The notes under the pieces are model-generated. The model saw only the letters and a list, made by a program, of their open reading frames with translations. It made no database searches and was not told where the DNA came from. A DNA stretch of 64,000 bases, taken from Lomentospora prolificans (taxonomy: Eukaryota > Ascomycota > Sordariomycetes > Microascales > Microascaceae). Position 1 is the first letter of the stretch. Every line of letters begins with the position of its first letter. The stretch is taken from contig JARFXM010000007.1 of NCBI GenBank assembly GCA_029532625.1, positions 372,001 through 436,000 of the forward strand, written 5' to 3'. The translations under genes were made by a program, and so were the position numbers. Of this stretch, positions 1 to 12,226 are shown piece by piece.

Positions 1-31
1 GAAAAAGCACGCAGGGGTGGCAGCCACGTAC

Positions 32-254
32 CTGAATACTCTAGAGTCAATTTAATATCATAAATAGTAATAACCTTGCCCTTCCTCTGGCTCACGTCCA
101 CATCCCCATCCATGCTGATCACACTTGTAACCTTCGCAGTGACATCGCCCTCTTTGGCCTCAATCTTGGTCAATGTATCCTGCAACCAGGTCCTGGTCCA
201 TTCCGAGACATCTTTGTTGACCCAGTGCCAGTTGTTCGGGTTATGGAGAACCAT
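32..254 (-). CDS. AHA1: Activator of Hsp90 ATPase (Aha1), first exon, cut by window edge
   Basis: The protein binds the Hsp90 middle domain in the cytosol and stimulates its ATPase. The minus strand reads from an ATG at 254. The start MVLHNPNNWHWVNKDVSEW and the later stretch TRTWLQDTLTKIEAKEGDV are typical of the Aha1 N-terminal domain, in which the NPNNWHW motif is highly conserved. About 74 residues are present. The frame stays open to a GTACGT donor that begins at 31, so the exon ends at 32 in phase 1 and the rest of the gene lies to the left of the window. The tool-independent landmarks are the motif at residues 5-11 and the length of the exon. No neighbour is functionally linked. Identification is strong; only the N-terminal part can be judged. 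Confidence 0.92.
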
Positions 255-3200
255 AGTGCCTGATTTTTTCTTTCTTTTGGAGGGCTAGTATTTACGGAGA
301 AAGCAGTAGAATGCCTAGTGAATTGACGGTTAGCGAGCGGCAACCACGCAACTATCCCCAGGAAACTGAAGCAAATGAAAAATATTCATTTCGCTCGAGA
401 TCAGAGTTGGTCAAAAGACCGCAGCGTTTGTCATCAATGAGGGGAGTACAAGTCATCCTCAGACTGGTGCCAGCTGAAAGCTCATCATGTGGAGGAAACG
501 AACAGAGAATTGAGACGATGTTGGCCTTACCTATTCAGTTTTACTATCAATCGGGACGAATTGACCAAGATTTGGAGAATGACTTGGGAAAGGGGGAGAG
601 GAAGGGAGAAAGGGAGTGGAAGGCTACGGAAGAGGGAGAGTTGTGGAAGAAGAGCTCAAAGTCTCGCAGAAAGCTCTAGAACACTGAAATTCTCCCATTT
701 TCCGGCAAAAGTTCGGATCGCAGCCTTGCTAGGCCCCGCATTAGGTCTTGGAGCACCCCGCAATTTTTCACTTCAGAAAGTCCAGGAGGCAGTTAAGGAG
801 GGTCAGAGGGCAAGCAGCTGGCTGGCCTTGCTTACTAAAATGAGATTCGGCAGTGCCCTGGGCCCGATTTGGTGTGGCTCGCCAGCTGGTCGGCACCATG
901 GAGTGGCCGCTCAGTTGGCCGCCGATTCCGCGCCGCCACATCCCCGATTTAGAGCATCTGTCTCGTCTTGGCTGCATGGGGAGCACGTTCCAGAAAGCCT
1001 CGTGTCAGCAATCGATATTGCATGCTTGATAATATAAAGGGTTGTTTGCCCCCTATCCTTCCTCTCTTTCTTATCTCCCTTTTCAAGTTTAGTTCTTATG
1101 AAAACCAGAAGGGCTGCGTACGCCTTGAGCTCCATGGCTCATCAATCAATATACTACCCAGAGTAATCAAACGTAGAAATTCGCTCGCTAAGCCGGGCTG
1201 GGAGGACGGATATGGATACGGTGAGCAAGTGCAAGGCGACCACGCCGAGTTATTCTCTTAAAACCATGAGGTACATCCAGACTGCGACGGCCGTAAAACG
1301 GACACTTCCATGTTGGTAATATGCTGCTTATATAAACGGCCCCGATGGCACAATCATAGTTACCAGCGGGATCTGGATCTGACCATCCCGTCAAGCATCA
1401 GCGAAGCTTACTCCCTTACTCTACCCCCTTTTCTCTCCTGCCTAGGTTTTACGGTGATCAGCAGTCTTCAGGTGCGAGTAATCTCTAATAAGGGAAACAG
1501 ATGCAATATTTCGTTGCGTCACGGGATCCCTCTATCAGACCATCGTCCAATCTACTCGTGAGCTGCATCCTCGAGACCGCTGGGCCAATGGGTGCGTTCA
1601 GCGCATCGAATGACCCCTCTTGTGGATATGTGCAGGAAGGGACGAGATAGGCGACAAGCGCAGGAGTTGCTATAAATATCGCCGTTGCATTGCTTTTTAT
1701 TTCTTTTTCCTTAAAACAGGGTAGTCTGCGGGGAGTGTGATCGACTTCCAACAATCCTGCTCGGCACGATGGGGCATCTTCAAGTCCCTCAGTTGTGGAC
1801 TCGGGTCGTAGAATCTAAGGAGCCGTCCGGTGTATTTAAAGCTACAGCGGCAGGGAGCGTAATTTAACGCGGCCATTTACTGAACCGCGTCGATGGCTAT
1901 GTCGGCAAAGATTGCCTCGTGTGCTTTGAGTGCTTGGGGCGTCTACTCTAATATCGGATCGGCGTTTATCACTAAATATGGCCATCGAGGAACGGATGTT
2001 TCCTATTCCGAGGCATGGCTGTAGGAAGCGAGCATGCTTCGTACATTGAACGGATCCAAAGTGCCGCAAACTCTCAGATATCTCGAGCCGCGCAGCAGGC
2101 AATCCACAGGAGTCGTACTAGGCCCCGGACTATTTCTCTTGACAGAAGGCCGGGGGACTAGCCCGTTTGGGGAACAGTAATGCGCCAAGCTAAGGGGATA
2201 ACGGGACCAGATTCACGTCAAGACGCTTGCAAAGTCTCCTTATCAAGACCGTGCTGTCCGTCGTGGATGAAGGAAGGGTCGATGGAGCAGTCGGGGGCAG
2301 GGGGGTTACCATGATTCCCACAGTACGCAGGCGAGGGGGAAGTTGCAGTGAAGAACGAGCTAAATCGGTGTCATGCTGGGCCTTGGGGATGAGGGAGGTT
2401 TGTGTAGATCACTCGAGAAATCGTGCTAGGATGGAAGCAACCATCACACCGTGTTAACTGACCCATCGATGACCCTTGCATCACGGCAAGAACAGGTATC
2501 CTTGGCTTCCATGTTGAACATTGTCACTGCAATCGCATGAAGGCTGGCTTGCATCGTTCTCTATGCAGGCGAGCAAACCAGTCAAGCACATGTCATGCTC
2601 GTCAATGTCTGGCTGTTTGTTGAGAAGAGGGAGAAAGGGTGACGGTGACGATGTGACTCGGCGGGCCCAAAGGAACGCGAAGTGGAAGCCCAGGCATTTA
2701 AGCGCCGGTAACTCTTCTCCTTCACGTTCTTCACAGGCATCCAGCCAATCGCAACCCTGACTTGTTTTAGTGCGGTCCAAGAATAGATTGAGCTCACACC
2801 TATAACGTGGCCAATCAAAATGCGATACAAGCCAACCACCAGAACCTCACCAAGTTGAGACAGCCTGTATTTATAGGAGGCAAAGCGGTACTTCGAGGCC
2901 CACCCCACTTGTCAATGGAGGACCCAATCACCCCCTTCTTCGGCAGGAGGACGGGTAGTGGTACATGAGGAGCAGAGTGGCCTCTGAATATTGGCGAAGT
3001 TTCTCTGTACAAGGTGCCCGTAAAAGAGCTGTACGCATACAAGTACACGCCCAAGCACGCTACTTCGACAATATTACTTCATACTATTACTAGTATTCCC
3101 TTTCCTCCGCCTGGCTGGCTATTGGAGATGGACCCCTGGCCCTTGTCAGTTGGTGGAACTGCAGGGCACAACAAGATTATTCTCTTTAGTTCTGAATTGA

Positions 3201-4460
3201 ATGGCCCTTTTCAGACTCGCATTGTCTCTCTGCGACATGATTGGCCAGGACCTCGTGCTCTGTCCCAAATCGGTCCCTTGGGCTAAGAAAGTCCCCAACA
3301 TGCGGGCCTCTGCCTCCCGCTGCCATTTAAACCATCATGCCCGATGCTACTTAGTTGTCTGAAAATGCGTGCGTCCCATTCTGAGACTCGCGTACGACCA
3401 GATCACCGATGGCTCCTTCTGCGTCTGGATCGCATTATCGGACAATACCAGATTCGCCTAGCGCGGTGTACATTGCCCGCGCTGCACGGCACTGAGAGCA
3501 CTCGAGGCCATTTGGGAAGGGGCAAAGGGCGATTTTAAGCTGTGCCTGCTGTCTGTCGTCTTCCCCACTCAGGACATCTTTTGATGTACATGGAGAGATT
3601 CCCTCCTTGTTCAGTACCTCCATACCCCATCATAAAGTGGAAGGTACATTCGTGCAGGTCATTCATTGATCGATGTTCCCGACCTGCAGCACCAAGCAAA
3701 AGTAGACCATCCAGTCGACTCGCCAGCCATGCCTGGCCCATGCCAATCCCCATCCCCAATTATTTTCCCCTCGGGAGGGTCTTAAGACCTTCCCGCCTAT
3801 AGTATCAAAACCGCACTCCGTAAATTACCTGTACTTCCCTCCGAGATAATAACAATAATAATACATTCCTTCCCCCTTGAGAAGGCCAGCCCGCAATTCT
3901 AACTGGTGGTTCTTTTTTCGTCGCCTTTTCGATTTTGCTTCCGCGAAGACACCAGCCTGTCGCCTGGAGAAGGGAAGCATCTAAACGCATACCTCACCGT
4001 CGCCAAAGACGGAGTTGAACCCTTGTCAAACTTAAAACACCCCAACCCCGCGGCCGCCTTTAAGGAGAGACAGCACAGAAGAGAAGGGTTTGCCTTGGGG
4101 ATGTCAAAACGGGCCCGAAGCGCATGCAGGTCACCGACCACAGACGCCAACAACCGCCTGGATCACTCCTCGACAGAGAGGCACACGCAAAGAGAGAGGG
4201 CGGAGATTGTCGATGGCTCAGCCCACGCCCTCGTCACCTTCAAACGACCACCACCACTACCACCCCACCCTGGTCTAGCCGCACATACTTCTCTCTTCCT
4301 CATTTAGCCCGTTTTTCCTCCTACCTTTGCCTTCTTTTCACTCGCCTCCCGTCGGCGGTGTAGCTTCACCTCGTCTTCGCCTTCCTCCCCTCGCCACGGT
4401 CTTCTCCCTTCTTAACCCGCGATATTCGTCCTGGCCTGGCGCTTATTCTTTCTATCGGAC
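255..4460. other. Gene-free region between AHA1 and the next plus-strand gene
   Basis: AHA1 (minus) and the 4762 gene (plus) point away from each other, so both promoters lie here. Open frames in this stretch are short (about 180 codons or fewer), overlap on both strands and show no recognisable family, and no paired splice signals join them into a convincing gene. The last 600 bases, from about 3900, become C/T-rich like the leader of the following gene. I see no tRNA, no transposon remnant and no tandem repeat of note. Confidence 0.55.
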
Positions 4461-4506
4461 ATGAGCGGTACCCGTTGATGACAGAGTGAGGTTGATGGAC
4501 TGGTGA
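4461..4506 (+). promoter_or_regulatory. Three consecutive micro-uORFs in the leader of the 4762 gene
   Basis: Three minimal reading frames follow each other: 4461-4478 (five codons, MSGTR, then TGA), 4478-4489 (MTE then TGA) and 4495-4506 (MDW then TGA). The stop of the first and the start of the second overlap as TGATG. No other ATG occurs between 4507 and the main start at 4762. Whether they are transcribed depends on the transcription start, which I cannot see. Confidence 0.5.
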
Positions 4507-4761
4507 AGACGCCCGCGATAGGCTGTCCACCGAGAGTTCAAGAGCTTCGGACGGTGTAGCTGCGAGTAGTGAACATTCACTACAATACCCAGCAACTTTA
4601 GCGCTTCTCTACTACTTGCCCTCGCGCGATCATTTCCTCGCTGCTCGCCATTCTCTCCTCATAAGAGTCCAGCTGACGCCTTTCCTTCTCGCGCCGAAGG
4701 AGGGATTATTGCGGAGGGTGGTGTTCAATACGGAGACTCGGACTGACTCTGTACCGAAGCA

Positions 4762-7700
4762 ATGATGAACAACGTTCGCGATCCCTCGCGCCTTCGCATG
4801 GGCCTTAACCCACTACTTACAACCTCGATCGCGCCTTCGTACCAGCAGAACGCACCACTTTCTGCTATCTCATTGTCTTCTAGTGTACAATATCCTCTTC
4901 AGACTCCTGTGAGCGCGATTCAGCCCTATAATCCGCAAGAATGGGTTGCGTCGCCTATGGTAGGTCCAGAACGGACTCACAGCTTCGGCCATGATCAACA
5001 GCCTGGTATGTTCTGTTTTTACAATCCTAGTCGTGATTGCATCCCCTACAATTTGCGGGGCTGAGCATAGCTTTATTTGGTGTTAGTCTAAGCTCCTCTC
5101 TAACGTTCGTCCTACCCACCATAGGTTCCCCTCCCCCTCCACCGCCTTACAGTCCTCCTCGAAGTCAGCAGCCCGTAAGCCAGCCCTTTGAGCCCATTAC
5201 GGCTAATACATCAGCTGCCCGAATTCCTCCACCGAACACCAATACCCATCGACCATCTCCAGACCCACCTGCAACCACAAACTTCCCCCCTCCTCCTAAT
5301 GCACCTGGCCGAGGAGCCTCAAGGGACAGGAGGTTCGGTCTTCCTTCCTTGACACGTCGACGAGAACATGATCAAAATGCCCAGGACTCTTCCCCGAGAG
5401 CCGCCGGTAGAGGGCTCTTGATACAAATTCCATCACAACAGGAACAGCAAAGGACAAATGCCACCCACCCCCATATCGCACCTCCAAGCGCTCGCCGGGC
5501 CGCTTCCGCCGGAGGGGCGATTGAAACCCCAACTTCCGCCCGGTCCCGGCCACACTCTCAAGTCAGATGGGAGCCAGGCATGCCACTTCCCCCTCCTCCG
5601 CCAGGGCCCCCGCCAGCTCAATCAAGGTCGCAGAGCCTCCAGCCTACTGATAGGAGCAGCATGCCCGTCGCGTCTCCGCCCACAAGGCGGCCCCCGCCGA
5701 GCGGTGTCACGGCCTTGGGCCCCGTTCCGCCGACACCTGCGAATTGGGTGGATGAAGATAGCACCCCCAATCACAGAAGCGAACCATCTCACCACGGGCA
5801 GCCGTCTCCCCCGACCGTCGACACATCTAGCATCCACAGCTCGAACCAACCCGAAGAATCTTCCGCATCGGGCTCAAGTTCGAATGGCAACCTATCAAGA
5901 GCCCGCGCTGTGAGGCACGACAAGACTATCATTCAAAGGCGCGCAGAGAGTAGGACGAGAAGAAACTCGATAAATCCGGATGACCCGTCTCTTGCGGTGT
6001 CCGACATTGTCGTTCCTTCTTCGTCGACGCTATCTCGCCGATTGACGATTAATAGGTCCACCCCGAGGAGCGCTGGAAGAGGAGGCTACGACAATGGAGA
6101 GCGGAACATAACTCCGCGAGCGCTCGGATCATCACAAATGTCGCAGGGAGATGGAGAGACGTCTTCCTATTCTCCTCGTGCGTCGAGAGCGACTCCTTCT
6201 GTCGATGCATCGCCTGCGATCGCCTCACAGGTCCCAGAAACACCACCACCCCGAGCAAGATCTTCATCCTCTGACGCCAATCTGCTAACGGGAGAGAGCA
6301 TGCTCCCCCCACCCTCCGGAGCATCGCTCCCCCCAACAAGGCATTCTATTGTTATGCAGTCCTCGGATCAGTTCACTCGCGAGACCATCAACCGGTATAA
6401 GCTGTTCGCTATGCGGGAGGCTTCTGCTGAGACGGATGCGGAGCGTGTGCGCCTCTTTGCGGATTTCATTGTCAGTGAATCCCGGATACGTCGCGAGAGA
6501 TATAGCGGGGCTATTGCTGCTATGGGTTCTGAAATCTTTGACCTCACGAGGGACCTCTTCCGGCCCATGGCCTCGAGGAGAGAGTCTGGCATGTCCTTTG
6601 GCGGCGACTTTACCCCCCAATCTACCGCCCCCAATTCAGCGCACAAGGCTTCGATTCAGCCCAACTACCCCGAAGGAGCCTCCAACTCGGCACCTCCATC
6701 CGCTACCCTTCCTGCGTCTCCGGCCCCGGGGGGAACGCCTACGAATGCAAACTGGGGGACCAACGGCTATATGCCGTCATTGTCGCCCATACTTAGTATG
6801 AGTAACGTAGACGAGTCGGACTCTAGGGGGCGGCCTGCAAGCCGATGGTGGGAAGCAGACTCTGCTGGTGGTGGAGATCATCGCCTCGAACGATCAAAGA
6901 GGGAATCCAAGTATATGGGGGTGCCTAAGGAGGCCCGTGAGGCGCTACAATGGGTGGACAGCCCCAGGAGGGTCGACGCGTACTCTTGCAACGATTCGGG
7001 GTCACCCAACGACTACCCGCCGGAGAAGAATGGCTTTCTCGATCAGGAGCAAGTCCTCACTCCCCAAAACCTCCGCCATTCTGTGCTCACCATCATGTCG
7101 GCCTCGTCGCAGCCCAGCACGCCAAACCCATCATACCTCGATATATCCAGATTGGTGACCCTGCCTCCTCCATACCCTCGGCATCACCCCGCTGTGAACA
7201 ATAACCACCCAGATCTATCCGAAATCCGGTCCGTCGTCCGCACATTGAGTGATCTCGATGAGGTCAAAACTGCCAAGGAATCCTTCCAGAAAGATAGCGA
7301 ACGGCGCCGACAAGAGTTGAAGAAGCAGACTGCGGAGCGCAGGCAAGCGTTGCGACTAAACCTGCAGGACGAGATCAACTCTGGAAACATGTCATATGCG
7401 GAAGCGGCCGCTATCGATGCCGATGCAACGGAAGCGGAAAAGGACCAGACAAAGGAAATGGAGAAAATCGACTTTGAACAGTTCCAAAAGTTGGTTGTTG
7501 CGCCTATAAACGAGCTCCTCACCACACGCATCGCGCACTCGACTCAGCTTCTTAACGAACTCGCAAGTGGCTTGTTCAGCGACAACGAAAACGCAGCCGA
7601 CATGCCGCAAGAGGAAGGGGACGATAAGCCGGAACTGCTTGAGAAGCTGACGCTTCTCAAATGGATATTCGAGGCTCGAGAGACACTCCATAAGGCCATC

Positions 7701-8432
7701 TACGACTTGCTTAGCGACCGCAACGAGCGATACAAGGCCGTGATCATCACGCCCTACCGGCTCTCGGGTAACGAGGAGAAGCTTCGCTCCGCGGAAGCGT
7801 TCTTCAAGGAAGACGCGGCCAAGAGGGCATTCGGTTTCGCAACAGAGGTGCTCACGCGAACAGAAGAGTTTGAAAAAGTGGTAGCGGAGAACGTCTCTCG
7901 GGGTGTTGAAGTGCAGCTTTCTGCTTTTTGGGATATTGCCCCCAACATCAGCGGGCTCCTTGACCGGATTCCCAACAACCTTGCTGGCTTCCGAGTCCAG
8001 ATCCCTGCAGACGAATACGACGAGAACCCATCGTACCACGAGCACCCTCTGCAGTACCTGTTCAGTCTTGTTCTCCACGCCGAGAAGAGCACGTACCAGT
8101 TTATCGAGTCTCAAACGAACCTACTTTGCCTTCTCCACGAGGTGCGTGAGGCGGTGACGCACGCCAAAGTCAAAGTGATCGAGGCCGAGGTCGACGAAGA
8201 TGGCAACCCGCTCCCGAGCGAAGACAGGGAGGGGCGTGCAAGACAAACCAAAGAGGACGCAGGTCGGAGGCTGACGGATGACCTCAAGGAGAAGGTGCGC
8301 GTCGTCCAAGACCAGTGGAACGAGTCCCTGGGAGAAGCCATCAGGCATGTCAAGGAGAGAGTCGGCGGGTGGCTGCTTGAGACTGGAGGATGGGACGAGC
8401 AGCTAGAGGAGGACGGCGTTGGCGTTGCTTAA
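4762..8432 (+). CDS. Large conserved-type fungal protein, proline-rich N-terminus and helical C-terminus, function unknown
   Basis: Two exons, 4762-5005 and 5125-8432, encode 1183 residues. The intron has a GTATGT donor and an ATAG acceptor, with CTAAC a little upstream, and joins in phase 1 (the split codon is GGT). Residues 1 to about 480 are low-complexity, rich in Pro, Ser and Arg, with runs such as SPPPPPPYSPP that could bind SH3 or WW domains. A predicted helical stretch at about 493-563 begins SSDQFTRETINRYKLF. After another disordered part, residues from about 775 to the end are highly charged and helical, including a probable coiled coil (KDSERRRQELKKQTAERRQ). No enzyme motif, signal peptide or membrane segment is visible. 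The first of two adjacent ATGs was taken as start; the leader holds three micro-uORFs. I do not recognise the family by name. Confidence 0.82.
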
Positions 8433-9347
8433 GACGGGATGAGCACGCGGAGACGAGACTTTTGTATTTATGCTCGTGTGTGCGTGCCGCAGTGAGGGCG
8501 TTGTCGCCTTCTAAGAGTCTCGCTTTCGTTTTTTTTTTTTTTTTTTTTTTTTTCCCTCTTGGGTTTGAGTTGGCGCGCCCATCGAACTGGTCTTTTGGAA
8601 AGATGCTGATACCAATACCGATACCCCCTTGAACGGCTTTTTATTTTCCTTTTCCTTTTCTCTATCTCTTCCTCAGTTACGCACTATGTCTACATAGTCG
8701 GTTGACACAAACTCTTTCATCCTCTTCTTTCTGTTTAACCTTCGTTGTACATATTTTATGGATAGCATCCCTCACTATTCCCGTGTGTATCTAATTTCGA
8801 AGAAGTGCGAGGCCTTGCCCGGGGTCATCATGAGTATGAGAAACGCAATAGAGGACCTCAAAATGAGAATACACAAGATTTAAAGCGTGGCGGTAACGCA
8901 AATGTCGGAGGGGAATGAGGAGATATGGGGGATGCGCTCTTGTTCTCGTACATTTTGGTGGAAAGAGATGTTTATATTGATCTATTGAATATAATAGATG
9001 GGATGCGCTCCCTATGTGTACATTGTTTGTTTTGATACAGATGCCAGTCAACATGTTTTCTCGTAATGGTACACGTTCAAAATGGCCTTGGTCGAATGTA
9101 TGTTCATTCCTTGAGCTTTTTGAGCCGTCGATGTCGGCTGGTTTTCGCCCACATCCGAAGCACCACGATAATTCGATCGACGCCCCCCGGACTTGTCTAA
9201 TGTAGCCGTCCCCCTCCCATAAAACGAGGGAAAGAAAGATGTAAATAAAATAAAAGAAAGCCGTCCGACTCCTGCTCTCCCCTCCACAATCGAGTTCACC
9301 GTCCCTCCTCCCCGCTCTTCCAAGCCGCAAGCAGCCAGCCACCCAAC
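8433..9347. other. Convergent 3' region between the 4762 gene and FMC1
   Basis: The two flanking genes end towards each other here. The stretch contains a 25-T run at 8529-8553 and T-rich, AT-rich sequence suited to 3' ends. Short open frames are present on both strands but none looks like a gene. Confidence 0.5.
8529..8553 (+). repeat. Poly-T run of 25
   Basis: An uninterrupted run of 25 T lies about 100 bases after the stop codon of the 4762 gene, within its probable 3' untranslated region. Confidence 0.9.
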
Positions 9348-9666
9348 TCACTTCTCCCTCGTAAACTCCACCGGCAAATCCATCCCCACCTTCCTGGCCG
9401 TCAACCGCACCCTCTCATCCTGCTCCATGTTCATGCCGGGATTATACCGCTCGAGGAGCTGGCCGTACATCCTCTGCGAGCGGAGGTACGTGGTTATCTG
9501 CTCGGCGAGGTGGTGGTCGAGGTGCGGCGTGTCGGAGGAAGAGGGGGAAGAAGGGCTGAAGGCTTCGCGGAGGCGTCGGTGGATGGGGGGAGCGGGAAGA
9601 GGTGAGGAGGGGGCGGGGGGGAAGTTCGCGGAGGAGGGAGCGGTAGAGGGAGCGGATGTGTGGCAT
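9348..9666 (-). CDS. FMC1: ATP synthase assembly factor FMC1, with an apparent +1 frameshift
   Basis: Fmc1 is a small mitochondrial LYR-type protein that, with Atp12, supports assembly of the F1 sector of ATP synthase at high temperature. The minus strand starts at ATG 9666 with MPHIRSLYRSLLRELPPRP, which carries the LYR motif (SLYRSLLREL). The frame is then lost. The conserved C-terminal half (QLLERYNPGMNMEQDERVR, then LTARKVGMDLPVEF) is present in the next frame and ends at a TGA at 9348-9350. The switch falls in a run of six G on the plus strand at 9585-9590. With five bases in the run, the open frame would have 105 codons, the usual family size. No splice sites are present to explain the shift. 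A sequencing or assembly error in the homopolymer is the likeliest cause; a genuine mutation is possible. Confidence 0.85.
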
Positions 9667-10389
9667 TTTGGGGGGGGTTTTTGGTTTTTCTTTTTTTTGG
9701 GGGGGGGAGAGGAGGAGAGGGGGCCCCTTCTTTTGCGAAACGAATTGCGTGTTATGAGTGGGAGACGCGGCGTTGGGTGAGCTTCGAGGTTGGGTGTTAG
9801 GGAGGCTCTGGCGCTAGGAGAGGTCTACCCGGAGTGGTTCTGGGGTATCGTATCTCTTTGGGTGGATATGAGTTTCTGTGCGAGTGAGATTATGACTCTT
9901 GTGTTCGCGGGTGTAGAATCGAGTTTCGAGGGTCGTTCGCGACGTTTGCGTGGTGAGGTCGCGGAAGGCGTGTCGTTGGGGCAAAATTATTTTCCTGGGA
10001 AGCTTTTCGGCGAACGGACCTGGTCCAGCCAGCCAGCCTTGTCAACCTTGCCTTGCGACCCACCACACCTTACAACCCGAATCTACGAATACGATTACAT
10101 AGCGATACCAAGCAAAACAAGTCTGTGGATCCTATTTTTTCTTTTGTTGTTTCTTCAGATCGTAGTAAAGAAACATGACCAAGCTGTAAAAGGATTAAAA
10201 AGAAAAAAAAAAAAATGTAGAACAATGAATCGGGTTGCTTGCACGCAATGGAAACCCCTGTCTATCCAGAGTCTAGATGTTACACATATACACACACACT
10301 TCAACCATCCTAAACGTACATCCTTCACCACCACCACCGCCAAAACCCTCAATGAAAGCCAAGCTAAGCCATAATACAATGCCTGCCCC
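9667..10389. other. FMC1 upstream region and MRPL6 3' region
   Basis: Immediately before the FMC1 start on the minus strand there is a striking homopolymer patchwork: on the plus strand G8, T5, GG, T5, C, T8 and G9 between 9670 and 9707. The remainder holds short open frames without recognisable similarity and an A-rich tract at 10200-10215 near the MRPL6 3' end. Confidence 0.5.
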
Positions 10390-11388
10390 TTATTTGATCT
10401 TCTTCTGCTTCAACTTGATCGTCTCATCATTAATAAACACCCCCTTACCCTTGTACGGCTCCGGCTTCCTCCACTCCCGAATCTTGCCCGCAAACGACAT
10501 TACCTCCTCGCGATTGATACCCTCTAGCAGGATCCTCGTAGGGTTCGGCGTCGACGCCGTGACCCCCTTGGGCACGCCCAGCTCGACAGGGTGCGTGTAG
10601 CCGAGCTTCATCGTAAGCGTCTTCTGGCCAGGGTATTTGGCTACGTTGGGGCGGTCTTCAACGGCTGCTCGATAGCCGATGCCCACCAGGCGGAGGACGG
10701 CTGTGTGGCCCTCGGATACGCCCATAATGTGGCGGTTGAGGTACGCCCATGTCGTTCCTGGTTCACGCACGAAAAAAAGAATGTTAGCCGCCTCTTTTCC
10801 TTTCGTAGCAAGTCGAAAGGATCTCGACGATACTCACCCCACATCTCGCGTTGCTGCTTAATAGAAGTATCCTCCACACTCAATGTGGCCTGCCTCTCAA
10901 CAGGATCAATCTCAATCTTGACGAAATCCGGCACGTCGTACTCGATTTTCCCTACGCAAAGTCGCACGTTAGCCCTCCAAGCCGTCCCCAACGTTTAAGA
11001 GCAGAAATGAATAAAAGGCCTCTTCAATCCTGAGTCACCTCGGGGAAAGAAAAAAAGAAATAACCAACTCACCCAATGGTCCCTCAACAGTAACAGTCTT
11101 CCTAACAGTCTTCAAATACGTCGTCAAATCCCTCTTAACCCACGGCTCCCCAACCTTGAGCTCCACCCCTGGCGGCACCGAGATGGGCGTCCTCCCAAGC
11201 TTCGATCCCAACGCCGTTGTCCCCGAAAAATGCCGCCTCGACGCCGCTGCCACCTGAGGCGGTGACGCTATCCGCTGCTGGCTATGCGCGCTCGCCGCCG
11301 CTGCTAGCCTCATTCCTGCGCCGCTCCCGCCTGTCGCGAACACACCTCGCGCCGCCATGGCTGTCCGGCCGGGGAGGATCGCCGACAT
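10390..11388 (-). CDS. MRPL6: Mitochondrial large-subunit ribosomal protein uL6m
   Basis: This is the bacterial-type L6 protein of the mitochondrial ribosome. Exons are 11388-11073, 10951-10838 and 10757-10390, giving 265 residues; both introns have GTGAGT donors and GGCTAAC branch sites. The start MSAILPGRTAMAARG begins an Arg/Ala/Ser-rich presequence of about 60 residues, suitable for mitochondrial import. The mature part starts at SKLGRTPISVPPGVELKVG, a hallmark of L6, and continues with KTVTVEGPLG and the C-terminal signature region (PEPYKGKGVFI), which in bacterial L6 is the PEPYKGKGI motif. An upstream in-frame ATG at 11448 would add 20 residues rich in Arg and Glu, but MSAILPG fits the family better. 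The gene is tail-to-head with FMC1 and TUB2 on the same strand, with no sign of shared function. Confidence 0.95.
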
Positions 11389-12226
11389 GGAGTATTGGGT
11401 TATGTGTGGAGAAACCGTGGAAAGAAATTCTCTCTCCCTCTCTCTCACTCTATCGAATCGTTCGGGTCGAGGACTGTCGTTGGTGTTCTTTTTTCCCTTT
11501 CGCGTCGAGGGAAGAGAACTCGGAGTTTCGCTGTTTCCCCTACTATCACGGTCTCTGATCCGCCAATGGCTCTAGGGAAATTTTCAATGGGCCGTTGTCA
11601 ATGAGAGCTCCCTGGAGGCTGCCAGCATTGGTCAAATCATGCTTAGTCAACCATATAATCACGTGATCAGATACTGACCGCGGATCGGTGTGGTAGTAAT
11701 AATCCAATGTCGTCGGTGCAGGAGGCCCGGGCTTCCTCCCGCCAGGTGATGAGCCCCGCTTCCCACGCCACTGACCGAGCCCGAACTCCTTGCTATACCC
11801 CGTCGGGCAAGGATAATCGAGAGCCCATATCCATTCTCTCTCTCGAACGGTACAACGCCCGAAAAAAGCACTTTGACGGAAGCCGGTACTCTTAAGACAT
11901 TTTCGAAAACGGAGAATTAAAAATAGTTATTTTTTTTCGTAGTAAACGAATGGAAAGCCGGCCAATCTATGGACTTGCTAATTACAGGGATGAATGGGTT
12001 TGTATTGAAAGGCATCACGCAGTAAATTCGTAAGCCGACGGACACTACCACGCACACGAGGTATATCTAGAACCCCCTTTTTCCGGCAATTACCACAACC
12101 CCAAACGGAAAGGGGAAAAATAAAAAAAACTGGGCAAGTCCACAATCTGCAAAATACGACTGGACTTTTTTCTTCCGGCGGACAACAGGTATAGCGTTAG
12201 CATTGGTGTAGGGCGTGACGTTTCAA
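11389..12226. other. MRPL6 promoter and TUB2 3' region
   Basis: A gene-free stretch of about 840 bases between two minus-strand genes. The part nearest MRPL6 is C/T-rich on the plus strand. An AT-rich segment at 11900-12140 lies downstream of the TUB2 stop. No coding signal stands out. Confidence 0.5.

Noticed and set aside
3990..4080. Minus-strand GGTTCAACTCC matching a tRNA B box
   Set aside because: No T-stem pairing around the loop and no matching A box at the right distance.
7392..8114. 240-codon minus-strand open frame
   Set aside because: It is antisense to the coding exon of the 4762 gene and has no family resemblance.
9790..10374. 194-codon plus-strand open frame upstream of FMC1
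   Set aside because: It includes an A-tract-encoded Lys run, starts at a non-ATG codon and shows no recognisable protein features.
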